Notes under the pieces: generated by a model
What the model was told of the DNA's origin: nothing
Seen by the model: only the letters and a program-made list of their open reading frames with translations
The model's database searches: none
Assembly (NCBI GenBank): GCA_037355855.1
Contig: CM074760.1
Span: 3,092,501 to 3,156,500, forward strand
Source of the DNA: Pseudo-nitzschia pungens
Lineage: Eukaryota > Bacillariophyta > Bacillariophyceae > Bacillariales > Bacillariaceae
Reading direction: 5' to 3'
Length of the DNA stretch: 64,000 nt
Made by a program: the position numbers and the translations under genes
In this document: positions 19,471-31,600 of the stretch, in pieces
Layout: the number at the start of each line of letters is the position of its first letter
How positions within the stretch are numbered: the first letter of the stretch is position 1

Positions 19471-21576
19471 ATGAATTCGGTAGCGATATTTTCCAGTCTA
19501 GACTCAGTGCTTCTGTGCAACGCCGATAAGAGCGATGCAACGGGCAACGACACCGTCGAAACCCTGGACGATCGACCGGTCGAACCTCCGCAACAGCAGC
19601 CCCGCCAATCTGTTGCCTGCGAGGATGATTATGAGTACGAACACGAACGCTTCCTTGTAGCTTGGGTTTTGCTGACTAGATTGTCGCAGGAACATCTCGA
19701 TCAAGCATGGGAGAAGCACGGCGCGGCGCTCTCCAAGTTTGCGTCGTGCCTTCTGGCAGGTAGCGACGACGACGACGACGACGACGAAGGCAATTTACTA
19801 CTAGATGTGTGCTACATTCGATTGGTGGGTCAAGTAACCGCACGATTAACGACGTCCCCGTCGCAATCGCTCAAACAAAGCATTTCCGCTGCGTGGAAAC
19901 GAGCGCTCTCGAGTGTTTCAAAACTCCAGAGAGCTTCTTCGCAACAATCCGCGGCAACGACGGCATCACCATCAAAAAGGTCATCATCATCATCAACAAC
20001 AACAACAACAACAACAACAAGCTCAACCAACTCATTGCTTGTTGCATTGAACGTTGACGTTTGCAACGCTTACATTGCCTGGATTGAACAAGAGGATGGT
20101 GTCGCTTCGTCCCAAATCGCCCTAAGAGATGTTTGGAACGCTTACACGGTGTCCCACGCAACAGCATCGCAATCATTATTTGAAAGTAGCAAAGGAATGA
20201 AAAACACCCCTAAGTCAGGAATGCAACGAAGTGATAGGGGAGCGATGATCTCTGTTCTCGAGTCCGTCTTGGGTCCGACTGGGAACGAGAGCAACGCCGA
20301 TGAAACGAATACCAACGAGGATTATTACACGATTGAAAATTTGGAAAGACTCGTGATCACCATATTCGAATTGGAAGACGCAAATAATTATACTGTGCCA
20401 GAAGAATTAGTGGGCAGCTTTTTGCAATGGATTGCGAAACGAGATTTAGATGAGAGATTCACTCCAGAACTCAGAATACTTTGGCACGGATGGTTGATGA
20501 AGAATGTCGAAAAATGCCTCTCCCAACAGGAGAAAAAGAAGAAGAAAAGCCACTCTGCCCTCCTTCGGAATTTCAAGGAAATGGATGTCATGCAGACGAT
20601 TTTGTTAGCGCACGCCGTGTCACCAGAGGAGCGAGCTCTCCGACCGATGGCGTGGCAATGCATGGCACAAATCGTTCGAACATACGGATGGAGTTGGGGC
20701 AGAACAACTTCGAAGAGTGCACCGATCTGCACCTGGTGTCGGCTCGCTAGTGGAGAGTGGAAGATTCAACTGGAAGAAGAAGGAGATCCAGTTTCGGACA
20801 AACCAAACAGAACATCCATTTTGGATGGTTGCGGGAGAGTGATGATCGGAGTTGTTCAATATCTTGTTGACTTTGAGGAACGACCGGACAAAAGAATGCC
20901 ATTGGATCCCGATGGGCTTGTGCACGTGCGAGAGTCTCTCGAAGAAACGCTGTCAACGACGTCGACCTACTTGAATCTTGCTCCAATCGTGAGCGACGAC
21001 GCCAACCATTCGTTGATTGTAAACTTGTGGTCGCAACTGTGCTCAGAAGTGGATCTATCGACGGTACGGAGCGCCGATAACGTGATTCTGTGTTTGAAAA
21101 AGTTGCTGTTGGCATCGGACGACGAGTCGCTGCTGCAGCCATTGGTACACGTGATCGGCACCGCGCAGATCGAACCAAAAGTCTTACGGCTTGTGGGAGA
21201 ATTCGATGGCGGATTTGTGGATCCCGTCGTGGTCTATTTGGATAGGTTTTGGGAAAAAGCAACCGATACCAAGTATCTGGCAAGGCACCCAGCGCACGAT
21301 CAAATCCATTGGGCGTGTGTCGCTATGGAAATGTTGGCAGAGCACAAACTACAAACCATAAGTCGACTCGCAGATCCCATGTTGGAAGCCATTGCTTCTC
21401 TTGTCCCGTATTTGCAAACCGCATCGCTGAAGGAAAAGAGTAATGAGCTTTTTTCAATTCTTCAACTCCTGGTCGATTCGTATGTGTCTGCGTTTGAAAG
21501 TTGTCGCGGCACTAGTCCCACAGACAAGGAGTCGCTCATTCTTTCTTCGGCTATTGGGATACTGGAGAAACAATAA
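19471..21576 (+). CDS. Neurochondrin-like helical-repeat protein (tentative)
   Basis: The product is an intronless 701-aa protein. The N-terminal third is low complexity: an Asp run near residues 99-105, then Ser/Thr and Lys-Arg-Ser-rich linkers encoded by GAC and ACA repeats. The remainder is predominantly helical with regularly spaced Leu/Trp/Val, consistent with ARM/HEAT-type repeats. The best diagnostic stretch runs from ALRPMAWQCMAQIVRTYGW to RLASGEWKIQLEEE and a following YLVDFEE segment. It resembles the part of neurochondrin in which helices precede a conserved basic-to-LEE motif. Length also fits (animal neurochondrin is about 730 aa). Neurochondrin is a cytosolic scaffold in animals and its role in algae is unknown. 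The alternative is another ARM-repeat protein. The Met at 19471 is the first in the frame. Confidence 0.5.
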   Translation: MNSVAIFSSLDSVLLCNADKSDATGNDTVETLDDRPVEPPQQQPRQSVACEDDYEYEHERFLVAWVLLTRLSQEHLDQAWEKHGAALSKFASCLLAGSDDDDDDDEGNLLLDVCYIRLVGQVTARLTTSPSQSLKQSISAAWKRALSSVSKLQRASSQQSAATTASPSKRSSSSSTTTTTTTTSSTNSLLVALNVDVCNAYIAWIEQEDGVASSQIALRDVWNAYTVSHATASQSLFESSKGMKNTPKSGMQRSDRGAMISVLESVLGPTGNESNADETNTNEDYYTIENLERLVITIFELEDANNYTVPEELVGSFLQWIAKRDLDERFTPELRILWHGWLMKNVEKCLSQQEKKKKKSHSALLRNFKEMDVMQTILLAHAVSPEERALRPMAWQCMAQIVRTYGWSWGRTTSKSAPICTWCRLASGEWKIQLEEEGDPVSDKPNRTSILDGCGRVMIGVVQYLVDFEERPDKRMPLDPDGLVHVRESLEETLSTTSTYLNLAPIVSDDANHSLIVNLWSQLCSEVDLSTVRSADNVILCLKKLLLASDDESLLQPLVHVIGTAQIEPKVLRLVGEFDGGFVDPVVVYLDRFWEKATDTKYLARHPAHDQIHWACVAMEMLAEHKLQTISRLADPMLEAIASLVPYLQTASLKEKSNELFSILQLLVDSYVSAFESCRGTSPTDKESLILSSAIGILEKQ

Positions 21577-22398
21577 GAATGTACGTCAAAAACAAAGGGG
21601 GGAACTCAAATTATGATATCATTGACGATGAACTTGTCATTCCAACAACCCCAACCCCAACAACAACAACAACAACAACCCCAACAACCAACAAACCCCA
21701 ACCCCAACAACCCCAAACCCCAACAACAACCTTGTAAGAAAGCAAAAAGACATCGGAATTGTCACGATGGTGAATTCTGGGTCATCGAATAAGGAACAAA
21801 ACCGCAAATACGCACGACGCCAAACCAATCTATCTGGTGAATTCTGGGTCATCGAATAAGGAACAAAACCGCAAATACGCACGACGCCAAACCAATCTAT
21901 CTACTATGATGACAAACATTGTACAAAGCAACTGCAGCGAGGAAGATTCGATTTCATGACTACGCATTGCTCGAAGAAAGTGTTGAAAGCAATCGTATGG
22001 TTTGACTAGATAATGAATAGGCAAACAGAGTGAGATGATGATTAATAATCAAGCAAAGCTGATTTAACGTTAATTGTGCTTTTTGAAAGGTGAGAGTCCA
22101 TAAGAGTGAGAAAGTCATGTTTTTCGTATGAATCATGTCATTTCGACATTCATGCTCCTCAGTAAGCTATTCAACACGTCTCTCAACATTCTTCTCACGG
22201 TTAAGCTTCTCGTTATCCTTTCTGTCACTATGTAATGATATGTAATACAGTTTATTGCATTACGCAATGCAATGCGATCTGCGAATCATTTCATTCGTGG
22301 GAGAATATAAGAAACAGAAGACACATTTGAAACAGATTGTTGGTCCGTCCTACGTCAAACAGATGTTAGACTTCTTGCAATCGAGTTAAATTATCCAA
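21577..22398. other. Intergenic with (CAACAACCC)-type repeat and a 67-bp tandem duplication
   Basis: A C/A simple repeat covers about 21643-21732. The next part holds a perfect head-to-tail duplication (described separately). The rest, up to the stop of the downstream minus-strand gene, has no recognisable gene. Confidence 0.5.
21769..21902 (+). repeat. Perfect 67-bp tandem duplication
   Basis: 21769-21835 and 21836-21902 read the same (starting GGTGAATTCTGGGTCATCG, ending CAATCTATCT). No mismatch was seen, so it is recent or conserved. Confidence 0.9.
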
Positions 22399-24061
22399 TC
22401 ACTCTCGCCCAATAAGAAAAACAGCCGTCAGGAAGGAGCAACCGATGAGAGCAAGGAACGGACCATCATTGGCGTGCGGGGCCTTGGCTTCACAAATTGT
22501 CATCAGAAGTGGCAAGATGCAAAGGGTTGTCCAAAAGCGAGCTGGAGTGAAGGCACTGTAGTTGGCAGCGACGACGATCAACGTTGTGAAAAAGACGCAC
22601 GCGCTACCTTCGAAGGAACGTGTAAACTCATAGTAAAAGAAACGACCCTCTGTTTTCAGTCGGAATGGAAAGAAATAGGTATGATGTGACAAGCATGTAA
22701 AAAGCCGAATCAATGGTAGAGATGTTGTGTTAGGAATATTCACAATATAGATAAAATTCGTTCAGTAGACGGTCAATCCTCTGGTCGTACGTACTGTGAT
22801 AGATTGAGGTAACCGTGTATTTGTGCTTTCCAAATGCGACTCCAACCGGTTCGGCCAGCCCATCCCCAATGTTGTTCACGGCAATCGGGATGAAGATAAC
22901 AGCAGGCTTCCCAACTAGGTCCACCACAAGAAGTTTGAACGGGAAGTAGATTCCAAAACGCAAAATATCTTCCACGCCGTTGAAGAAGAGAGTGTCGGGA
23001 CGATCCTCTCGGCGGTCTTGAGACAAAAAAAAATAGGCAAAAAATGGGACGCGTTCTCGGTACTTCCGATAGCTGATTAGAGAAAAGATTGTAAAGTTGA
23101 TGGCAAAGGCGAGGGTCATTGAGAGGGCTGTCGCAGTCACGGACTCCGACAAATCGACCACAAAGTACTTAGGAACCTTGAGAAAATTTCCGAGTTTCCT
23201 TGTGTAGTTAATCTTGACGTTGTAGCGAAGTACAAGCCAAGAGAGAAAGCATTCCCAGACAAATTCTACAGAAAACATCATGAACGCTTCCCAGAGAGTT
23301 CTCTTCGATGCATCCCAGCTCAATTCTCCAAGCTTGGGATTGTCGGGAAAATAATGGCAGGCAATTATAAGCGCTGCCACAATCATCCAAACAAAACCCA
23401 AGGCACATGAATTGAATTTGAGCTCGGTATTGTCATTCTGCTTGCGTATCGAATAAGCGTCTTTGATTCCTTCGGCGAGTTCTTTGGCAAAATGAACCAA
23501 CTGAGCATCCGACAAGGAGGCGATGTCTTGTTCGGTAATTCCTGTGGCTTTTTGCAACTTTTCCCCATCCTCTTCATCACACTGACTGTCTCTTGGTTCA
23601 ACTTCGTCTTCACCTCTTCCTGATTCTCCGAACTCCTCGCTGTTGGGCTTCGAAGAAGGTAAAGGTGTCTCAGTACTTCCAGCTGAACCGTCTTTCTTTG
23701 TTTCTGTCTCGGTGCTTTCAACTGAACAGGCTTTGGGGTAGAGACGATTAGATAGGTCGAAAAAGGCGTCTTGGAAAAGAGGAAATGAATAACCATTGGC
23801 TGTCCATCACAAATCGGTCCAAATTTCTCGCGATTCAATAATAGTGATAGGGTTCCCAGCAGCACGCATAAAATCGAGGAGTGCCTTTTGTCCACTGGCG
23901 ATAACTTTCTCTTCCTTCTCATGTTCCATATTTTTTTCGCTCTCATTCTCCACCTCCACTGTTACCTCGTCAGGTTGCTTGGAATGTATTTTTTTCTGGG
24001 TAACAAGTCTATGCAAGACTATGATCATCTCCCTCATGGTACTAGTCGCCGAGTCATCCAT
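22399..24061 (-). CDS. Polyprenol/phytol/dolichol-kinase-like integral membrane protein; N-terminus uncertain
   Basis: The conserved 3' part is clear. One exon runs down to 22795, an intron spans 22794-22650 (GTACGT donor, ACAG acceptor, phase 1), and the last exon is 22649-22399. It encodes six to seven hydrophobic segments. They include NNIGDGLAEPVGVAFGKHKY, which joins across the intron to RSFEGS and then EAKAPHANDG. The order G-D-G...G-K-H-K, E-G, E-A-x-x-P is the signature of CTP-dependent lipid kinases (phytol, dolichol, diacylglycerol kinases). These phosphorylate isoprenoid alcohols or lipids in plastid or ER membranes. Upstream the same frame has no ATG until a TGA at 23807-23809. 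Beyond the TGA it is open again to an ATG at 24061. The true start therefore needs an unseen intron, TGA recoding, or a broken gene. The charged linker (residues about 100-180) is poorly conserved. Confidence 0.5.
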
Positions 24062-24568
24062 TGTTTCCGTAAAGAAAGAACTGTTTCCAGAATATATCCG
24101 AAACACTTATGATTGCAAACGTATCGTCGATGCAAAAGAAGTTTTTATGATGTGAGAATGATTTTGAGCCTTGTAAAAGTTCCGTACGTGTCTCTAGTGC
24201 AATCGGGGGGAAAGTGGTATAACTGGTATTTTTGGTAACGTAAAGAAAGCTAGAATCGATTACAGTACATACGCGTACACAACTCCTTTTTTGAAAGAAT
24301 TTTGCATGTTTCCCTAATTGGACATGTTTTTGTAACATCAAAAACTTTTTTTTTTATGGAGAAATGGTCATGTGATAGGAATAGAAGAACGTTTCTCTGA
24401 AAAAGGAATTCCCATCATTCCTTAATTGATTTAAATTTTGTCTTAAGAAACACGTCCCATTTTGACAATAGAAATCCATTGATTCTATAAGTAAAAAAAG
24501 TATTGAGCACGAAGGAATTCTCCTATAAGCGAAATATAGACGTACATCGCGCTTGAGAGGGGCACTAT

Positions 24569-24753
24569 TGAGTGATTCCCCGAATTACATAGTACTTCGT
24601 ACGTTTTTAGGCGTTCATATCTTATTTCTTTCGACAAGATTCCAAATTCCAAAATAGGCCTCATCGGTCGAGGCCGATCTAGTTCTTCCATTGGGTGCGC
24701 AATTTGTTCTAATATTCCGGGAATGCTAATATGTAATACTCCGATATGACTCA
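24569..24753 (-). mobile_element. MITE-like element, copy A (internally deleted)
   Basis: This 185-bp copy begins TGAGTGATTCCCCGAATTAC. It contains, on the minus strand, the family core GGCCTATTTTGGAATTTGG. Its other end (ATATGACTCA) matches copy C but lacks about 14 bp of the terminal repeat. It has no coding capacity and would need a transposase supplied elsewhere. Confidence 0.6.
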
Positions 24754-24904
24754 TTATTCGTTACAATCTACGGTTTAGGACTACATAATTACTACTTCGT
24801 ACTACGTAATTACGAAGTACAAGTTACGATTGAAGCCGTCGTAGACAAAAAAAATGATAAAACGAACGATTGACCCAATTTCTTTCAAACAATTACGGAG
24901 TAAT

Positions 24905-25305
24905 TGAGCAATTCCCAAAACTATATGCGTTCATATAATATCGTAGATTATATGCCTTCATTCTTTTTGGCGCACCCAACGGACATGCATTAAAAGTGGA
25001 TGACAGACAGGCGTGTAGAAGGCCTATTTTGGAATGTGGAATCTTGTTTCGAAAAACAAAAAATGCTCTCTTTATTCCCTACCTGCGCGTGTATCGCCAA
25101 TTTTTAGCGCGCGTTCTTGTTTTCAAGATTCCCTTGAAATTCTATTTTGGTTGCATATTCTGGAGGAGGCAAATATGTCTCCTCCAGAATATGAAAAAAT
25201 CGGTTAAGAATTTCATAAATCTATGTTACAGGCAGATAATAATATGTGTGCCACGTCACAAATAATGTAATATTACATGTGCATATTAGTTTCGGGAATC
25301 GCTCA
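24905..25305 (+). mobile_element. MITE-like element, copy B
   Basis: This 401-bp element has terminal inverted repeats TGAGCAATTCCCAAAAC and, at the right end, GTTTCGGGAATCGCTCA. Internal segments GCGCACCCAACGGA and GGCCTATTTTGGAATGTGG align with the other copies. Confidence 0.7.
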
Positions 25306-25872
25306 TTGTGCTCATAATTGTACGACTACGTAGCCTTACCGGTACTTGAATGCATGTCTTCCCTTATTGTGGAATATCAAAAAACGGATCATGTTGAAAA
25401 GACGCTGCTTTTTAGGGAGGGCTGTAAAGATATTCGTCCGTTGACAATAGAGATAGCAATAGCAGTAACAACAATACAGCACGGAGTGCTGGCAAATAGT
25501 GAGACTACAGAGGATACAGTTCAAACACTGTTGCATATACGATGAGTACACTAGCTACCACTCTAGAGGTAGTACGTTAGAGATGTCAAGTATCGATGCC
25601 GGGCATGATGTGTTATTCTAGAGGCTTTTAAACTAATTGAATTCCAAAGAGTGAGAGCTTTCCGGATGGAGCTCCAAATCATTGTTCCGTATCGCTGATT
25701 TGTATGTCGGTAAAGGGTCAGGGTACGTAGGTCCAGCATTTAATTCCACGTACTGACCATAACTTTTACTGACACCTGACACCTGTAGCACCAGTACTGT
25801 AGCGTACGCGCTGTTCACTGAAGTACTGTAAGGTACTTGATCGATGCACTCGCTAACTTGCTTGCTTGTCAA

Positions 25873-26240
25873 TGAGTGATTCCCAAAATACAGAACACTT
25901 TATTTTGATCCACATAAAAAATGTCACTTTGGATTCCCAAAAACATAGGGAGATATATTAAATGTCTCTTCACATAAAAAGCTGTAGTGCCATATGTCCG
26001 ACTGCAATGGTACATAAACATAAAACAGAATTGCACACCAAAAAAGAATCTGTAGATGCATGGGTTGGGACTACAAAGAGAGTTTTTATTTCTTTGACTA
26101 AAATTCCAAATTCCAAAATAGTCCCTGTCCGTTGACACTCATCTATGTAAGTCGGTTGGGCGTGCAATTTTTTTATGTATTAAGTAATTTCAGGAATCGT
26201 TATATGTATTATCTCCATATGACATTTTGGGAATCACTCA
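25873..26240 (-). mobile_element. MITE-like element, copy C
   Basis: This 368-bp element has perfect 17-bp terminal inverted repeats, TGAGTGATTCCCAAAAT at the left and ATTTTGGGAATCACTCA at the right. Its interior, read on the minus strand, matches copies A and B (GCACGCCCAACCGA, ACTATTTTGGAATTTGG). No clear target duplication was found. Confidence 0.8.
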
Positions 26241-26499
26241 ATAACTGCAGGGCTGGGTACATTGTTCTAGTAAAAATTGTACCTGTTGACCATACCCCGT
26301 GGTAGTTGTATGATATTGAGGTGAAATATCTTTATAGGGCTGTGTTGCCCACCAAACTGAAAATGATGGTTTTTATTGCAGAACAAGTAGTACTAGTCTC
26401 AACGGGTGCTAACAGATTTGGTACCAGCAATTTCAAACTCGACAGTAGTAAGCAGTGGTGTCAAGACACTGGTGCTGGTGCCCAATTTTGTAGCTTTTG

Positions 26500-26700
26500 T
26501 ATGTATGTATCTCCAGTACAGATCCTAACCCGAGGGCCCAACACCCTGTTTAGCACCCCTTATAGCATCCTTTTTTGCATCCTATCACATGGTCTAGTAT
26601 ATCATAATATGGTCATGTAGTGCTGAGGGCTACAATGGCCCCTGTATGTATCTATAGTACAGATCCTTACTGAGGGACTCAGCAACATCTACTATTGAGC
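26500..26700 (+). repeat. Diverged dispersed copy of the 134/143-bp satellite
   Basis: Two degenerate units contain GTATGTATCTCCAGTACAGATCCTA and GTATGTATCTATAGTACAGATCCT followed by GAGGG..CAGCA words, in the order seen in the 5.7-6.4 kb array. So the satellite is a dispersed family and not only local. Confidence 0.55.
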
Positions 26701-28696
26701 ATCCCATACTACTAGTAGCAGCATAGCAAAGTACCATGGTAAGGACAATGTCTTTAGAAGCAAGAACAGCAATGAATGCTGTACCAACTAAGGTCTGAAG
26801 AAGTACTAGTACAGCCTATCACTAGTGATAGTACGTACCCAGCGAGCAAGTAATGACTCACTGCATAGTACTGCATGATACAGTACCAGTGAGTTATCTA
26901 CATCACTGGCTCAATCTAAAGCACAGTGGAATTCATGTCATGTTCATCCAATGGAATACCCAGATGTCATTAGCATCCAAGTTTTTTTTCTGGCCATTAG
27001 TATTCACTGAAGCCAATAAGATCACCATTATCATTGCTATTGCAGAGAACAATCATACTAGGGTCCTTCATGCCAACCTGCTCTAAGGTGAAGCAAACAA
27101 GAGCAAGAGTGTTCCAACCATGTACATCTAAGCAGATGAGGAGCCACTTTTGGTTTAGTGCAACACATGAGGGTAAACAACAAGTAATTATGTTTTTTAC
27201 TTTTGATCTTTTCCCATTGGATTGGAGTTAAGAATTACAAAACATTTTGGATCTCCTCATGCCATGAGAACATATCCATCAGAAAGGACTTTGAATGAGA
27301 AAAAATATCATGGATATTGACATGATCCAAAGGTTGATTCCCACAGTCTGTTACTTGAAACAAAAGCTAGTGGTAACTAGTTCTAACTGTAATGGTGGTG
27401 GTGCTGGTGTGGTAACAAAAAGAACCTCCAGTCAGTGTAAAAATATTGTCATCACCATATAAGCATGGCAATGCAGAAAAAGACACATCTGGGTTCCTCC
27501 AGGCCCAAATATTCAAAATTCTTGATTCCACGTTACAGTAACCATTGGAAAGATTTCAATTTAAGCTATATTGACATGTCTTTCTTTTGCTTTAGTTCCT
27601 GATAATTGTCGAGATACGTCCATTTGAAAATAGCATGAGTTTTTGTACTGGAGCACATGACATAAATGCTATGCACGTTGATTGTGCAATTAGAACTTTA
27701 TTTTTCTTATCACTGAATTGGTTGTGCATGATAAGTGCATGATAAGTGCGTTATTGGTGTGTTTGGATGTTTTTTTTAATGCATTTCGACAAAATTGGTG
27801 CACACAGATGAAAGTTTTATTTTTAAGTTTAATTACGGCTAAAGTATGCCAAATTAGATAGTAACGTTTTTGCCTTTTTCTCAAAAAGAATATTCCTTCA
27901 TATCCGGGTTCCAGAAACCCAGATGTGTTTTTTCTGCGTCGCCATGCTTATATCTACTGAATACAAAACAATTAAAAGTCTTTAAATTTGGGCATGAACA
28001 TCTGCCTCAAATTTTTAGTTTTACTGACTGCTGTACTCTTGAACTCTCGCCTGGAATATTGTCTTTGGATTGAGAATGAACAGAGCTCAAGCTCTCTAAG
28101 AGCTCAGCTGATGCATTCTTCCGATGGTGAAAATTCATTCACGCACGCTACGGTAGGTTTCCAACTCTAATCTGAAGTGCTTACGGTATGTGCGTCGTCA
28201 AGCGTCGCCGCTTATGCCAAACGGCTCTTTCACTGTACGAACTCGTAAGATTACGTGCGCCCCTCAAAGAAAATGCTTTTGGGCAGTTGGACCAGATATG
28301 GTGGAAGAAGTACGCACCGTACGAGTAGCTGCTCAAGTAGGACTTTACGTGTACGTACGCCTCACCAGGTTCGAACATACGAGTAAACTTGCTCAAAATT
28401 GAAAATATTGCAAGTAACTTACCGTATCGTCCTAAGGTTACCGTTACAGTAACCTTATTGCTAGTAGTTTTTGGACGACCCCTACTTTGCATACTGTACA
28501 AGTAAAGGTAACGTAAGGTTTACCTGGTACTGTAGGCTTGGAGGTCGGAGGTAAGTAATGAAATAGGAGGTGAAATTTTGAAACGCTGAGCTATGACCCG
28601 AGGTTTTTGTGCATTTGAATCCTTTGTACGGTGCAAGGATTTATGTGACGAAATGACAGAGCACATTATCACCGAAACTATCAAAACAGGGTAAAG

Positions 28697-31600
28697 ATGG
28701 AGACGAAACCTCCTCCACCGGAGGCCGTCGTGGCCATGGATCGTTTTGTCTCTGCATCTAGTGCACAAGATGCAATAAGCAGTCTCGAAAACCTAGTCGA
28801 CGCCTTTCGAGCTGCCAACAAAACGAAAAATGACACTGGGGACATGAATACCAACGGTAACGCTATCGTTTGGGAACCTGCTTGGATTTTTGAGCACGAA
28901 GAAATTGCCGAACATCTCGTCTGGTTGCTTCAACACGGAACATTAAAATCGAATGAAATTCCGTGCGAAGAAGGAGTTCATCTTGTGTGCCAACTTTATC
29001 AGCACCTCGGCAAGAGTTCCGAAGCCGTGAAGAAGCCCTCTCCAGGAATATTGCTCGAGTCTTTATTGGATGTTCTAGACCATTCGGAACACAACCATCC
29101 AACATATGTGCGAGTTTTAGCCCTCAAAGTGTTAGAAGATATATCGAAACGACACAAATCAATCGCCGTGAACCAATGGCTGCAAGCTCCCAATGGATTG
29201 CACAGAATCGCCGACCTCCTTGCCATTGATGTAGAGATCAATCCTATGGAAGAGGCAATTCGTAACCAAGCCTTGGTGGTTGCGAAGTCGCTGGCTCGGG
29301 AGGCATCCATGGCGAAGGTTTTCTTGTTTGCCGAGGTCGAATGCAAATTGCTCGATCTGTGTTGGAAAGAAGGTGGCCTCACCAAAGGGAGCCCGATTGT
29401 CGTTGATGCGTTGGAACTCATTCACGAGGTTCTGAAGCACGCCGACGCGTCACTTCAGGATTTAGTCTGGCAACGACCAAACGTTGCACCAAGATTGGCA
29501 CAGTTGTTGGATCTTCGAGGTGGTGAGGAATTCCTGCATCCAAAACAGCCCTCGAAGACAACAACATCAGATGGAGACGACGACGACGACCTCGATTCCC
29601 TACTCGCCAGTGGCGACACAGCGATGAAACCGAAGCAACCCGAAAAGTCACAGGATGCCCCGATCCCGCGATTGTTGCCTTCCGAAGAAAAGGTAGTGCA
29701 ACACGTCTTGGATATCCTTCGCTTGCTATTGGAAAGCGATTCGGTCAGAGAAACCGTATGGAAACAACACATGGGACTTTGCTTCATTGTATGGGAGCTT
29801 GCACTCCTCAGCAACCCGTCGAATCCTCCAGTTTGTGCAATGCCAACCTCATCGCTTCAACAAAATGCGCTGAGCCTAATTGCTGACAAAATAAATGACC
29901 CTGTCATCATGGATCGTCTATCGGGGCTTGATAGACTACTCTACCTAGTATGCACAGGTGGAGGGATATCGGACAAGTTTGACGACAAACTGGGAACTTC
30001 GCAATCGGCTTTGGCAGTGTTGCGCGAAACTCTTTCCGGCGATAGAATTCACGATATTTTGATGCGCGCACTGGCACCGCCGCCGACCTTGGACGACAAT
30101 GCTCCACCTCCCGGCCCAACAGTGATCCAAAAATTGTGGAACACAGTACAGGAAAACCTGGCCGCCGACACCAGCGAAGAACGGACGCTTTTTCTTTCTG
30201 GAGCGCTGGGAGGAATAGGCCTCATGCTGTGCGATGAGCAATCCAGAGAGATCATGTCCAAAGTAGCACCGATAAGTCTTGATCAACTGTTGGAATCTCT
30301 TTCCGGCGNNNNNNNNNNNNNNNNNNNNNNNNNNNNNNNNNNNNNNNNNNNNNNNNNNNNNNNNNNNNNNNNNNNNNNNNNNNNNNNNNNNNNNNNNNNN
30401 NNNNNNNNNNNNNNNNNNNNNNNNNNNNNNNNNNNNNNNNNNNNNNNNNNNNNNNNNNNNNNNNNNNNNNNNNNNNNNNNNNNNNNNNNNNNNNNNNNNN
30501 NNNNNNNNNNNNNNNNNNNNNNNNNNNNNNNNNNNNNNNNNNNNNNNNNNNNNNNNNNNNNNNNNNNNNNNNNNNNNNNNNNNNNNNNNNNNNNNNNNNN
30601 NNNNNNNNNNNNNNNNNNNNNNNNNNNNNNNNNNNNNNNNNNNNNNNNNNNNNNNNNNNNNNNNNNNNNNNNNNNNNNNNNNNNNNNNNNNNNNNNNNNN
30701 NNNNNNNNNNNNNNNNNNNNNNNNNNNNNNNNNNNNNNNNNNNNNNNNNNNNNNNNNNNNNNNNNNNNNNNNNNNNNNNNNNNNNNNNNNNNNNNNNNNN
30801 NNNNNNNNAAAACGAAGGTTTTGTGCAGTGTTCTATATTGCGACTCCTGTGCGAATGGACCTATGAGTGCCCATTTATCGTGCACAGTTTGCTCAGCAGC
30901 ACAGCATCAACAAATTTAGCGGCTATGGCGGCTGCTCCGAGCAGCTATCAATCGCTTATTCATCTGCTGTTAGGTTTGGCCATGGAGTACCTCACGAATG
31001 AAGAAGAATGTGGTGGCTGGACTAGGAATGGGATGATTCAAATTATCGTGAAAATTGGCATTTCCAAATACACGACAAGCCTGGAGGGTCTGAAAATTTC
31101 GTCGAATTCGAAGATGCCTTGCGTCGTTTCAGATCTGGAATTCAAAAATTGGAAAAAGTTCTGCAGTCAAGCTGTACTTATCATTCGAAAGCGCGTCGTT
31201 GAAGAGCTTGCTGCCGGAAGCAGTGAGTCCGATGACGAGAGCGACGACACCGAAGGAATGGAAGAAAATGGTATGGCCGCTAGCAAAGAAATCAAGCCCT
31301 TGCAAAAATTGGTTTCGCAACAAGCGAAAGAAATGGAAGAGATGAGACTGTCTTTGGAAGTTGCTCAAAATAAGATAGCCGTACAAGAGGATCAACTGTG
31401 TACGTGGAAGCGTCGGTTGGAAAGCACTCCTACAGAGTTGGACGATATGCTAAATGAATTTACGTCGAAAAAAGTCGAGTTAGAACAGAAGATAAGATCC
31501 ATGGAATTGGAACATCAACGACAAAAATCCGAGAAAGAAAAAGAAATCGAATCATTTCAAGAGAAACTCTCCAAATCCAATGAGGAATCGAATAGACTTC

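Larger units (their letters stand above)
24062..28696. other. Long AT-rich intergenic stretch with MITE-like repeats and no supported gene
   Basis: About 4.6 kb of low-GC DNA. Three MITE-like copies and one diverged satellite fragment are listed separately. The frames of 60-106 codons lack domain features, and several are only the repeats read through. A cluster of GTAC and GTAACCTTA-type words lies at 28420-28530, just upstream of the p115 gene. Confidence 0.55.

Noticed and set aside
26853..27231. Two small frames with hydrophobic and mixed peptides
   Set aside because: They are short, in low-GC sequence, with no supporting motif or start context; left as intergenic.
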